Shown here one piece after another: positions 30,894-39,895 of a stretch of 64,000 bases of DNA. Under the pieces are notes generated by a model. It searched no databases and was not told the DNA's origin. It saw nothing but the letters and a program-made list of their open reading frames with translations. The stretch covers positions 1,992,620 through 2,056,619 of the forward strand of contig NZ_CP013233.1 of assembly GCF_001584165.1 (NCBI RefSeq), in the 5' to 3' direction. The position numbers and the translations under genes are program-made. This DNA is from Collimonas arenae. GTDB taxonomy: Bacteria > Pseudomonadota > Gammaproteobacteria > Burkholderiales > Burkholderiaceae_D. How positions within the stretch are numbered: position 1 is the stretch's first letter; the number at the start of each line of letters is the position of its first letter.

Positions 30894-31143
30894 AGTAACT
30901 CGCATTGTTCGCTCTGACGTTCTCCTGATTGTTTTCTATCGTTGTCGGATTTGTAATTCACTGACCATGCCACTAAGGACAGGTGAGGCCGCCCGCAATA
31001 TGGGCGGATGTGCTGTCAATTCGCCATGCAGCTTGCGTGATGTCGCCATAGTCTTGGCTAGATATCTGAAAACATTTTATTGATAATGCAAATCATTCGC
31101 ATTACTATTATGTTTTTCCAAAACACGACTCTCCAATAATCTC
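30894..31143 (+). promoter_or_regulatory. Fur box and promoter region of the siderophore receptor
   Basis: No gene is seen here. GATAATGCAAATCATTCGC at 31082-31100 closely follows the 19-bp Fur consensus, with AATGC...GCATT dyad arms at 31085-31089 and 31099-31103. A minor CCGCCC/GGGCGG hairpin lies near 30990. Fur binding would repress the TonB receptor gene when iron is plentiful; this is inferred from the site and the target. Confidence 0.7.
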
Positions 31144-31236
31144 GCCACGCAATGTGCATTGCGCCGCATCCATTATGGTCGGCATACCTTGCGTGGCCTA
31201 TAGGAGGGAATTGCAGTGTTTTGTCTCAAACCATAA
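31144..31236 (+). promoter_or_regulatory. Structured leader with mini-ORF upstream of the TonB receptor
   Basis: GCCACGCAA (31144-31152) can pair with TTGCGTGGC (31189-31197). A competing hairpin GCAATG-TG-CATTGC (31149-31162) uses four of the same bases. Directly after the right arm comes AGGAGGG (31202-31208), seven bases before a GTG (31216) that opens a six-codon frame ending at TAA 31234. A leader peptide or translational switch is conceivable; no known riboswitch class is recognised. Confidence 0.35.
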
Positions 31237-31273
31237 AAAAGCTTTTCACGATCAACTCAGGGAGTAAGCAACG

Positions 31274-33463
31274 ATGACCAACACCAACGCGCCGCATGCG
31301 CCGACGCTCGACCTTTCACGTCCGGCGCTGCGGCCGCCGACATTGCGCGCAATGAGCGCAGCGGTGGCGTTAGCACTGTCGGCTGGGACGTCTCAGTTTG
31401 CATTAGCGCAGCAGGCCGCCGCCGCGGGTGCAGATGCCGCGTTGCCGGAAGTGGTTGTTACCGCCGGCAACGACCAGCAGACTCCGACCGAAAAGACCGG
31501 CAGCTACACGGTACGCAAGAGCAATTCGGCAACCAAGATGGACATGTCGTTGCGCGAAACACCGCAATCGGTATCGGTAGTGACACGCGCCAAGATGGAC
31601 GACTTCAAGCTCGATAACATCAACGAGGTGCTGGCCGGCACTACCGGCGTCACCGTCGAAAAAGTGGAAACCGATCGCACCTACTACACGGCGCGCGGTT
31701 TCGACATCACCAATTTTCAGTTCGATGGCGTGGGTATTCCGATGGTATTCGGCAACCAGAACGGCGACCTCGACACCGCGCTGTACGACCGTATCGAAGT
31801 GGTGCGTGGTGCTAACGGCTTGATGTCCTCAACCGGCAATCCTTCTGCCACCGTGAATTTCCTGCGCAAACGTCCGACTTACGATTTCCAGGCTGCCGCT
31901 GGCGTCAGCTATGCCTCATGGAACACGCGGCGCATCGATGCCGACGTTTCGGGGGCGTTGAATAGTGAGGGTACGGTGGCGGCGCGCGTGGTGGTGGCGC
32001 ATCAGGATGGCGATTCCTATCTGGACCGATATCAGCCCAGCAAGAATGTTTTCTATGGCGTGATTGAAGCCAACCTGAGCAACGACACCTTGCTGACGCT
32101 TGGCTACAGTTATCAGAAAAACGATGGCAAGGGCGCCATGTGGGGAGCGTTGCCACTGTATTACAGCAATGGTGCGCCGACCAACTATGGGGTTGGCGCC
32201 AGTACGTCGGCCGATTGGTCGTTCTGGAATTCCGAGGACCAGCGCGCATTCGTCGAGCTGAATCATCGCTTCAATGATGACTGGCAGTGGAAGACTACAC
32301 TGGCGCGCAACGCGCAAATTAACGACAGCAAACTTTTCTATGTCTACGGCACGCCGGATCAAGCTACCGGCACCGGCTTGTTCAGCTATCCGTCGCAGTA
32401 TCACTCGGACAACAAGCAGACTTTGCTCGACAGCTATGTCACCGGCAAGTACAGCCTCGGCGGCCGTCGTCATGACCTGACTTTCGGCGCCAGCTGGTCG
32501 CGTTCGACACTCGACGATGTATCGCACTACGGCCAGGGCATTGGCACGCCATTAACCGAAACTACGGCCCTCGACGGCAGCTACCCCGAGCCTGATTTCA
32601 ATGCCTCGACCGATGGCAGCTCTTATGTCTCCAAGCGTAAGACCCTGTACGCGGCGACCCGTCTGAACCTGGCGCATGATCTCAAGTTGCTGCTGGGCGC
32701 CAACTATACCGATGCCAAGACCACTGGCGTCGCGTATGGCGTCAGCCAGGATACCAGCGCCAGCAAGACTACGCCGTACGCCGGCCTAGTGTATGACTTG
32801 AACAAAAATTTGTCGGCCTACGCCAGTTATACCCAGATCTTCAACCCGCAAAACCAGACCGACATCAATGGCGCCACGCTCAAACCGGTTGAAGGCAAGA
32901 GTTACGAATTGGGCTTGAAGAGTGAATTCTTCAATCGCCGCCTGAATGCTTCGGCGGCACTGTTCCGGGTCGACCAAAACAATTCGGCGGAGCAGGCCGG
33001 TTATGTCGGCGCCAAGGCTTACTATCGCGGCATCAATGCACATTCGGAAGGTCTGGAACTGGAGCTTTCCGGAGAAATGGCCAAGGGCTTGCAAGGTAGC
33101 GTCGGCTATACAGTGATGACCATCAAGGACGACAATGGCAATTCGGTTAAAACCTATGTGCCGAAAAAGACCTTGCGCATGGCAGCCACCTATCAAATCC
33201 CGCAATTCGAAAAACTGAAGGTCGGCGCCAGCATCAATTGGCAAGGGGCCACCAGCTATACGCAAACGCCAACCATCACCACGGTGCAGGAAGCTTACGC
33301 GCTGCTTAACCTGATGGCGCGTTACGACATCAACAAGCAGGTGAGCATCAGCGCCAACCTGAATAATGTGACCAACAAGAAATACATTTCCAGCCTGTAC
33401 TGGTCCCAAGGTTATTACGGTGCGCCGATCAATGGCAGCGTTGCTGTCAACTGGAAGTATTAA
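31274..33463 (+). CDS. TonB-dependent siderophore receptor
   Basis: 729 residues. Outer-membrane ferric-siderophore importer. A long N-terminal leader (AMSAAVALALSAGTSQFALAQ) precedes a plug domain with RETPQSVSVVTRAKMDD, YTARGFDITNFQFDGVG and YDRIEVVRGANGLMSSTGNPSATVNFLRKRP. A 22-strand-type barrel follows and ends in aromatic Tyr (VAVNWKY). It is of the FhuE/FpvA type by plug motifs, without an obvious N-terminal signalling domain. The ATG follows GGGAG. The Fur box and adjacent PepSY gene support iron regulation; the siderophore is unknown. Confidence 0.93.
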   Translation: MTNTNAPHAPTLDLSRPALRPPTLRAMSAAVALALSAGTSQFALAQQAAAAGADAALPEVVVTAGNDQQTPTEKTGSYTVRKSNSATKMDMSLRETPQSVSVVTRAKMDDFKLDNINEVLAGTTGVTVEKVETDRTYYTARGFDITNFQFDGVGIPMVFGNQNGDLDTALYDRIEVVRGANGLMSSTGNPSATVNFLRKRPTYDFQAAAGVSYASWNTRRIDADVSGALNSEGTVAARVVVAHQDGDSYLDRYQPSKNVFYGVIEANLSNDTLLTLGYSYQKNDGKGAMWGALPLYYSNGAPTNYGVGASTSADWSFWNSEDQRAFVELNHRFNDDWQWKTTLARNAQINDSKLFYVYGTPDQATGTGLFSYPSQYHSDNKQTLLDSYVTGKYSLGGRRHDLTFGASWSRSTLDDVSHYGQGIGTPLTETTALDGSYPEPDFNASTDGSSYVSKRKTLYAATRLNLAHDLKLLLGANYTDAKTTGVAYGVSQDTSASKTTPYAGLVYDLNKNLSAYASYTQIFNPQNQTDINGATLKPVEGKSYELGLKSEFFNRRLNASAALFRVDQNNSAEQAGYVGAKAYYRGINAHSEGLELELSGEMAKGLQGSVGYTVMTIKDDNGNSVKTYVPKKTLRMAATYQIPQFEKLKVGASINWQGATSYTQTPTITTVQEAYALLNLMARYDINKQVSISANLNNVTNKKYISSLYWSQGYYGAPINGSVAVNWKY

Positions 33464-33471
33464 GAGCAACC

Positions 33472-34725
33472 ATGTCGCTACGTCCTTTGCTGGTCATCGT
33501 GCACCGCTGGTTTGGCCTGGCAGCGGCAGTGTTCCTGTTCATCGCCGGCGCTACCGGTGCCGTCATTTCCTGGGATCACGAGCTGGATGCATGGCTCAAT
33601 CCGCAGCTGTTCCAGGCCCGCAGCGCCGAGCAGGCGTTGCGGGGAAAAGTCATGCCGGGGTTGCAGCTGGCTAACCTGGTCGAGGTGCAGGATCCTCGTT
33701 TGCGTGTCACCTACGTGATGACCGAAAGCGAGCCGGGCCATACCAGCAACATGATGGTGGAGGCGCGCATCGATCCCGCCACCAAACAACCTTACGATCT
33801 GGGTTTCAATCAGATTGCCGTCGATCCGGTCACCGGCGAGATCCAGGGAAAACGCATGTGGGGCGCGGTTTCTCTGAGCCGTGAAAACCTGCTGCCGTTT
33901 CTGTACAAGCTGCATTACACAATGCATCTGCCGGACGTAGGCGGGATCGAGCTCGGGGTCTGGTTGATGGGTATCATCGGCGTGGTGTGGACGCTCGATT
34001 GCTTCGTTGCGCTGTGGCTGTCCTTCCCCAATTGGCGCAGCTGGCGCAAGTCATTTGTGTTCCGCTGGCGGCAGGGTGGGCACAAACTAAATTTCGACTT
34101 GCACCGTTCGGGCGGCGTATGGCTGTGGATATTGCTGCTGATCTTGGCAGTGACCTCGGTCTCGATGAACCTGGAACGGCCGGTGATGCGGCCGATCATC
34201 TTGTCGTTGTCGACACTGACGCCGACGGCATTCGATACCCGCATGCCGAAAGCGCCGGCGCAGGCTCAGGCAGCGGACGCCAAGGTCAGCCGCGAACAGG
34301 TAGTGGCGCAAGCTGCCGGTGAAGGGCAGCGGCGCGGCTGGACGCTACCGGTCGGCGGCGTATTCTACTCGTCGGCATTCGGGTTGTATGGCGTCGGCTT
34401 TTTCGAGGCCGGTAACGATCACGGCGATGTCGGGTTAGGCAACGCCTGGCTGTATTTCGATGCTGATAGCGGCGCTCCGGCAGGCGGCAAGATCCCTGGC
34501 ACCGGCAGCGCCGGCGACTTGTTCATGCAGGCCCAGTTCCCGTTGCATTCAGGACGGATTCTCGGCATCCCTGGACGCATCATGATTTCGTTGCTGGGTG
34601 CGGCGGTAGCATTGCTGAGTGTCACCGGCGTCGTCATCTGGGCTCGCAAGCGGCGCGCGCGGCAGTCATCCGCGCGCCAGGTGGCATCAGTTGCGTCGTC
34701 CAGGCCGGCCCACACGGTGAAATAG
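33472..34725 (+). CDS. PepSY-associated transmembrane protein (siderophore-linked)
   Basis: 417 residues with four membrane segments (LLVIVHRWFGLAAAVFLFIAGATGAVI, LGVWLMGIIGVVWTLDCFVALWL, GGVWLWILLLILAVTSVSM, IMISLLGAAVALLSVTGVVIWA) and His residues typical of this family (VHRWFG, FDLHRSGG, FPLHSGRILG). Such proteins accompany TonB receptors and are thought to reduce or release siderophore iron in the periplasm. It starts eight bases after the receptor stop, clearly in one operon. Confidence 0.88.
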   Translation: MSLRPLLVIVHRWFGLAAAVFLFIAGATGAVISWDHELDAWLNPQLFQARSAEQALRGKVMPGLQLANLVEVQDPRLRVTYVMTESEPGHTSNMMVEARIDPATKQPYDLGFNQIAVDPVTGEIQGKRMWGAVSLSRENLLPFLYKLHYTMHLPDVGGIELGVWLMGIIGVVWTLDCFVALWLSFPNWRSWRKSFVFRWRQGGHKLNFDLHRSGGVWLWILLLILAVTSVSMNLERPVMRPIILSLSTLTPTAFDTRMPKAPAQAQAADAKVSREQVVAQAAGEGQRRGWTLPVGGVFYSSAFGLYGVGFFEAGNDHGDVGLGNAWLYFDADSGAPAGGKIPGTGSAGDLFMQAQFPLHSGRILGIPGRIMISLLGAAVALLSVTGVVIWARKRRARQSSARQVASVASSRPAHTVK

Positions 34726-34740
34726 TATTTCCCGCGATTC

Positions 34741-34763
34741 GCAGCGCTGCCGTGCGGCGCTGC
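34741..34763. terminator. Hairpin between convergent PepSY gene and wspR
   Basis: GCAGCGC / GCGCTGC seven-bp stem with a nine-base loop in the 60-base gap between two 3' ends. No U tract; assignment by position. Confidence 0.45.
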
Positions 34764-34785
34764 GTTCAATGCGCCGACAACCCAA

Positions 34786-35796
34786 TCAGACAGTGGTTTC
34801 AACCCGGTTCTTGCCACTGCGCTTGGCGCGGTAGAGCGCCTGATCAGCCGCTTCCACCAGTTTCGTCTGCGAACTTCCGCGCACCGGCACCACCGTGGCG
34901 CCGCCAATGCTGACCGTGACTCGGGCGTCGTTTTTGGAACCGCTGTGGGCGATGTTCAAGGCATGCACTGCGGTTTGCAGTTTTTCCGCCTGCGCCACCA
35001 TATGCTCTGGCGACATGGCCGGCAGCACCAGGACGAACTCCTCGCCGCCGATGCGCGCCGCCAGGTCGGTAGGGCGCCTGGCGAACGTGCCGATGGATTC
35101 GGCCACCTGTTTCAGCGCAGTGTCGCCAGCCAGATGGCCGTAGGTGTCGTTGTACAGCTTGAAATCGTCGATGTCGATCATTAATAGCGACAGCGGGCTT
35201 TGTTCGCGTTCCGCCCGTTTCCATTCGGCGCCGAAATATTCATCGAAATAACGCCGGTTAGCGAGTCCTGTCAGACCATCGGAGTTGGTCAGGCGCTGCA
35301 GTTCCAGGTTGGTTTCCAGCAGTTGTTGCTGGCTTTGCCGTAGCGCTCGGTAGGCTTCGTCCCGTTGCAGCAGGTTCACATAGGAACGAGAGTGATAGCG
35401 GATGCGCGCCACCAGTTCGATGGTGTCGGGCAGCTTGACCAGATAATCGTTGGCGCCGGCCGTGAATGCGGCGCTCTTGACTGCCGGATCTTCACGCGTC
35501 GACAGCACGATGATCGGCACATTGCGCGTCGCCGGATTGGCACGGTACTGACGCACCAGCGTCAGGCCGTCGATGCCGGGCATCACCAGGTCCTGCAGGA
35601 TGACTGTCGGCCGGGTTTTTTGCGCCGCTTCGATCGCTTCGTCGGGATGGGCGCAGTAGTGGAAATCGATGTTGATCTGGTTCGACAGTGCGCGCCTGAC
35701 GGCTTCGCCCACCATGGCTTGGTCGTCGACCAGCAGCACCATGACCGGATAATCGTCAGGCGGCTGATCGGTGTCGAGGTTTAATTCGGTATACAT
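34786..35796 (-). CDS. wspR: Diguanylate cyclase response regulator WspR
   Basis: 336 residues. Makes cyclic di-GMP when phosphorylated. The receiver domain has the phospho-acceptor Asp69 (VILQDLVMPG) and Lys121. A linker helix leads to a GGDEF domain with GGEEF at 250-254 and an inhibitory I-site RPTD at 241-244, five residues before it. Both positions nearly coincide with Pseudomonas WspR. GGAG lies seven bases before ATG 35796. It is the terminal output gene of the wsp operon, 30 bases after wspF. Confidence 0.96.
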   Translation of the reverse strand: MYTELNLDTDQPPDDYPVMVLLVDDQAMVGEAVRRALSNQINIDFHYCAHPDEAIEAAQKTRPTVILQDLVMPGIDGLTLVRQYRANPATRNVPIIVLSTREDPAVKSAAFTAGANDYLVKLPDTIELVARIRYHSRSYVNLLQRDEAYRALRQSQQQLLETNLELQRLTNSDGLTGLANRRYFDEYFGAEWKRAEREQSPLSLLMIDIDDFKLYNDTYGHLAGDTALKQVAESIGTFARRPTDLAARIGGEEFVLVLPAMSPEHMVAQAEKLQTAVHALNIAHSGSKNDARVTVSIGGATVVPVRGSSQTKLVEAADQALYRAKRSGKNRVETTV

Positions 35797-35826
35797 ATGC
35801 TTACTCCGTATCTGAACTGCTTGTTC

Positions 35827-36864
35827 CTACTGCTTCGAGACGATGCTCAGCAGTTTTTCTGAAATCTGATTGATCGGCAGGATGACATCGGCGGCATTCA
35901 GCAGCGCCGCTGCTTTCGGCATGCCGTAGACGGCGCTCGATTCCTGATCTTGCGCGATCGTGTAATAACCCTTGTCACGCATGGCTTTCAAGCCCAGTGC
36001 GCCATCGCGGCCCATGCCCGTCAACAGGATGCCGACAGCCTTGCCTGCCCATAATTCGACCACGCTCTGGAAAAATACATCGATCGATGGCCGGTACGGA
36101 TAGCCGCTGGGTTGTTCGGTGTAGCCAAGCTGGAACGGCCGGGTCAAGCGCAAATGGTCGTTGGTGCCGGCCAGCAGCACGCAACCCGGAGTCGGGCTGT
36201 CGCCGGCCTGCGCTAGCTGTACCGGCAATTTGATCTGGCTGGACAGCCAGTCGGCCATGCCGGCGGCAAACTGGGCATCGACATGCTGCACCACCACCAG
36301 TGCCGCTGGAAAGTCGGCCGGCAGTTGTGACAGCAAGGTCGCCAGCGCGGCAGGACCGCCAGCTGAGGCGCCAATCGCCACCAGGTACTTGGAATTGGCT
36401 GTCTGTGGCGGCATCGCGTATTTGTTTGCCGGATTTGTCGCGCTGCTGTTGTCTGTCGGTGTCTGCCGCTGGTTGATCAGTTTTTCTATCGAATCGATCT
36501 TCGCCAGCAGCGAATTGGCGCCATTGCGCGGATGCTTGACCAGTGCGGTCGGGGTGTCGATGGCGTCGAGCGCGCCGTAGGCCATTGCTTCGTAGACCGC
36601 CGACACGTTGGCGCCGACATCGCCGGTGACTACCAGAATCGGACAAGGAGTATGCGTCATGATGTAACGGGTTGCCGCCACGCCGTCCATCACTGGCATC
36701 AACAAATCCATCAGGACCAGGTCGGGCAACTGCCAGGCGCACAGTTCGGTGGCGCGCTGGCCATCCTCGGCGATCCAGATGATTTCATGTTCTTTGCGTT
36801 GGGCCAGTGCGCGCCGTAGCGCCTCTATCGCAATGGGAGCGTCGTTGACAATGCCTATTTTCAT
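35827..36864 (-). CDS. wspF: Chemotaxis-type protein-glutamate methylesterase WspF
   Basis: 345 residues. CheB-like: receiver (LVLMDLLMPVMDG), linker, then a methylesterase domain with the Ser in IGASAGGPAAL, His in VVVQHVDAQFA and Asp in LLTGMGRDGALG. It removes methyl groups from WspA and tunes signalling; loss of WspF in pseudomonads locks the pathway on and gives wrinkly colonies. The ATG overlaps the wspE stop by four bases. All catalytic positions are intact here. Confidence 0.95.
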   Translation of the reverse strand: MKIGIVNDAPIAIEALRRALAQRKEHEIIWIAEDGQRATELCAWQLPDLVLMDLLMPVMDGVAATRYIMTHTPCPILVVTGDVGANVSAVYEAMAYGALDAIDTPTALVKHPRNGANSLLAKIDSIEKLINQRQTPTDNSSATNPANKYAMPPQTANSKYLVAIGASAGGPAALATLLSQLPADFPAALVVVQHVDAQFAAGMADWLSSQIKLPVQLAQAGDSPTPGCVLLAGTNDHLRLTRPFQLGYTEQPSGYPYRPSIDVFFQSVVELWAGKAVGILLTGMGRDGALGLKAMRDKGYYTIAQDQESSAVYGMPKAAALLNAADVILPINQISEKLLSIVSKQ

Positions 36865-39131
36865 GCGTTGGCCTCGCCGATCAGATCTTCGACAGCTTGC
36901 AGCAAGGTTTCGTCATGGAAGCTGGCCTTGGCGAGATAGTAGTCGGCTCCCGCTTCAAGCCCTCGCTGGCGGTCTTCCTGTCGATCCTTGTACGAAACGA
37001 TCATGACCGGAATTGCTTTCAATTGCGGGTTCTTTTTGATCAGCGTCACCAACTCGATACCATCCATGCGCGGCATATCGATATCCGTGATGACCAGGTC
37101 GAATGGTTCGCTGCGCAACACGTTCCATCCATCCATGCCATCCACCGCGACGCGCACGGCATAACCGCGGTTACTGAGCAATTTGCGCTCCAGCTCGCGC
37201 ACGGTCAGCGAATCGTCGACTACCAGCACCCGTTTACTGGATTTGACCTGCTGATTGTCGGCGCTGTTCTGGATTTTGTCGAGATGGCCGTGGGCAATCA
37301 GCTTTTCGACCGAACGCAGCATGTCGGCAACGTCCAGTATCAGCACCGGCGCGCCGTTTTCCATCAGCGCGGCGGCGGCGACATCCTTGATCTTGCCCAG
37401 CCGCGCATCGAGCGGCTGCACCACCAGCATGTGTTCGCCCAGCAGGCGATCAACCTGCAGGCCGTAAGTCTGGCCCTGATTGCCGATCACCACCAGGGCG
37501 ATGCCGTCTTCGCCAGCCGGAGCATCGCCGCTCTGCAGTATCTGGCTGGCCGCGACCAGGCCGATCTGGCGCCCGTCGAAAGAAAAATGTTGGCGGCCTT
37601 CGAGCATTTCAATCTGTTGCCTGTCTAATATCATCGTGCGGTTGACGTACGCCAGCGGAAAAGCGTAAGCCTCGCCACCGATGCTGACCAGCAGACTGCG
37701 CACCAGCGACAGCGTCAGCGGCAGTTGCAACTGGAATCGCATGCCATGGCCGGGTTCGCTGAACATCTGGATCGCGCCGCGCATCCGCTTGAGCATATCG
37801 TGAACCACATCCAGGCCGACGCCGCGCCCTGAAATTTCAGTGACGGTGTCGCGCATGCTGAAGCCTGGTAGCAACAGGAAATTGAGCAGTTCGGAAGTGC
37901 TGAGCCGCGCAGCGGTAGCCTGTTCGACCAGGCCGCGTCGGATCACGCTGCTGCGCAGCTGCTCCAGGTCAATGCCGTTGCCATCGTCACTCACGGTGAT
38001 TTGCAGCAGGCCGGCATGATGGCGTGCACTCAAGGTGATGACGCCTTCTTCGGCCTTGCCGGCAGCGCGTCGTTGTGGCGGTGTTTCGATGCCATGGTCG
38101 AGCGCGTTGCGCAGCAGATGCACTAGCGGCGCTTCCAGCTGCTCCAGGATATCGCGGTCGACCTGGGTACTCTCGCCGCTGATGTCGAGCCGGACCTGCT
38201 TGCCGAGCGTGCGGCCGAGATCGCGCACCATCCGGCCGTAACCCACCACCCGGTCGGCAAATGGCCGCATGCGGCAAGCCAGCGCCTGGTCGTAGAGGCG
38301 GCGCGACAGGCTGGTATTGCGGCGCTCAAACGCTTCCAGTTCAGCCATGCGTTCCGCCAGCATCTTCTGGCAGGCGTCGATATGCTGCTGGGTTTCCCGC
38401 ATTGCATTTAGTTGCAATTCCGATAAATCGCTGCCGCGCAACGTGTCGCGCAGCAGATCGAAGGAATGTGCGGCGTGCTGATGTTGCCGCTTGAGGCGTA
38501 GTAGCGAGGTATTGAAGGATGGCAGCCAGCGCGACTCCACTAGCGATTCGCCCGACAGCCCGACCAGCTGGTTCAGATGCGTGGCAGTGACGCGCAGCAT
38601 GCGATCGGCATGATCCTGATGGGCTTCCGCGGCGCCGCGCGGTGCGTCGAAGCCTGGTTCGGAGGCTGTTGCCGAGAGTGTTTCTTGCGACGTTTCCTGT
38701 ATGGGCGCCGGTCCGTGTTCGTCGGGTTGCGCCAGGCTATCCTGCAATCCTTGCAGGAAAATGTCGATTTCCCCGCGGCCCGCTCCAGCCTGCCAGAATC
38801 CTTGGTCGTCGGCGCTGGCGGCGATGCGCAGCAGCAGGTCTACGCCGCGCAGCAACTGGTCGATACGGCGCGGTCCCAGCTGGATTTTCCCTTGCTGTGC
38901 AGAGACAAAGCAATCCTCCATCACGTGGGTGACATCCACGCCAGCCTGGATGCCGACGATTCGCGCCGCACCTTTAATCGAATGGGCGGCACGCATACAG
39001 GCTTCGAGTTGCTCCGGCGACGCCGTGCGCTCGATGGCGAGCAGGCCGCTGCTCATCACCTGTGCCTGAGTGTCTACCTCGAGGCGGAACAGATCAAGCA
39101 TTGACGCATCGCGCATATCGTCGCTAGTCAT
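36861..39131 (-). CDS. wspE: Hybrid CheA-type histidine kinase WspE
   Basis: 756 residues: HPt domain with the phosphorylated His in AHSIKGAARIVG, a long linker, kinase dimerisation and HATPase domain (LVHLLRNALDHGIE, SDDGNGIDLEQLR, ISGRGVGLDVVHDML), a CheW-like domain and a C-terminal receiver (VLVVDDSLTVRELERKLL, DLVITDIDMPRMDG). It phosphorylates WspR and WspF. Start ATG 39131 (MTSDDMRDASM) overlaps wspD by eight bases; the longer in-frame opening lies inside wspD and is rejected. Confidence 0.95.
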   Translation of the reverse strand: MTSDDMRDASMLDLFRLEVDTQAQVMSSGLLAIERTASPEQLEACMRAAHSIKGAARIVGIQAGVDVTHVMEDCFVSAQQGKIQLGPRRIDQLLRGVDLLLRIAASADDQGFWQAGAGRGEIDIFLQGLQDSLAQPDEHGPAPIQETSQETLSATASEPGFDAPRGAAEAHQDHADRMLRVTATHLNQLVGLSGESLVESRWLPSFNTSLLRLKRQHQHAAHSFDLLRDTLRGSDLSELQLNAMRETQQHIDACQKMLAERMAELEAFERRNTSLSRRLYDQALACRMRPFADRVVGYGRMVRDLGRTLGKQVRLDISGESTQVDRDILEQLEAPLVHLLRNALDHGIETPPQRRAAGKAEEGVITLSARHHAGLLQITVSDDGNGIDLEQLRSSVIRRGLVEQATAARLSTSELLNFLLLPGFSMRDTVTEISGRGVGLDVVHDMLKRMRGAIQMFSEPGHGMRFQLQLPLTLSLVRSLLVSIGGEAYAFPLAYVNRTMILDRQQIEMLEGRQHFSFDGRQIGLVAASQILQSGDAPAGEDGIALVVIGNQGQTYGLQVDRLLGEHMLVVQPLDARLGKIKDVAAAALMENGAPVLILDVADMLRSVEKLIAHGHLDKIQNSADNQQVKSSKRVLVVDDSLTVRELERKLLSNRGYAVRVAVDGMDGWNVLRSEPFDLVITDIDMPRMDGIELVTLIKKNPQLKAIPVMIVSYKDRQEDRQRGLEAGADYYLAKASFHDETLLQAVEDLIGEANA

Positions 39132-39810
39132 GCAGGCTCCTGTCCAAAGTGTGGAACAGCAATTCTTCGTCGAGCAAGCCGACGCTGTGGTCATTCCATT
39201 GGATGACCGCGCGGGTAAAGTGACCTGCGCCACGCGGCAGCGTAGTCGGTACCGACTGGTGTGCAGCTGTGGCAACGCGCAGCGTGCCGTATACCTCATC
39301 AGCGCTGAAGGCAGTGGCGTGGCCGTGGCGTTGTACCACCAGCAAGCGCGTAGTCGTTTCCGTCGTTTGCGTACGCTTGTTGTCGACGCCTAGCATAGCC
39401 GCCAGCGAGACGCAGGTGACCAGCTCGCCGCGGATATTGGCAATGCCGAGTACGGTGGCGTTTTTCTGATGCGGCAGACCATGAACCGGGCGTAGTTCGG
39501 TCACTTCCTCGAACAGTACAGTGGGCAGGGCCAGCCACTCTTCGCCAATGCGGAACAGCAGTAGCGATTTCAGGCTGGCGCCGTCCTGTTGCTCGTCCTC
39601 TGCCTGCTGTTCCCCGTTGTACGATAAATCGTCCGTCTGCAGCCGATCCAGTAATTCGGCGGCGGCGCGCGCATGCACCGGGCAATTGCGGCAGTCGATA
39701 TGCAGCGCCAGCTGCGTACATGAGCCGTCGCCACGTACGCCGATGCGGTTCCAGCAATCGTCGATCTGTACTGACTTGGACGCTGCCTGTTGATGAGAAG
39801 ATGGAGTCAT
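39124..39810 (-). CDS. wspD: CheW-like coupling protein WspD
   Basis: 228 residues. Links the WspA receptor to the WspE kinase. It has an N-terminal extension with a Cys pattern (CTQLALHIDCRNCPVHARAAAELLDR) of the type seen in WspD, then a CheW domain (LLLFRIGEEWLALPTVLFEEV, VLGIANIRGELVTCVSL). ATG 39810 is chosen; upstream codons lie in the 85-base gap after wspC. Confidence 0.93.
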   Translation of the reverse strand: MTPSSHQQAASKSVQIDDCWNRIGVRGDGSCTQLALHIDCRNCPVHARAAAELLDRLQTDDLSYNGEQQAEDEQQDGASLKSLLLFRIGEEWLALPTVLFEEVTELRPVHGLPHQKNATVLGIANIRGELVTCVSLAAMLGVDNKRTQTTETTTRLLVVQRHGHATAFSADEVYGTLRVATAAHQSVPTTLPRGAGHFTRAVIQWNDHSVGLLDEELLFHTLDRSLHD

Positions 39811-39895
39811 GGTGTTAGCACAATACACGATCGTCGCCTGCCGAGCTGGATACGCGATAGGCTGGATGGGTGGGGGGCAAGGCAAGCATCATGTC

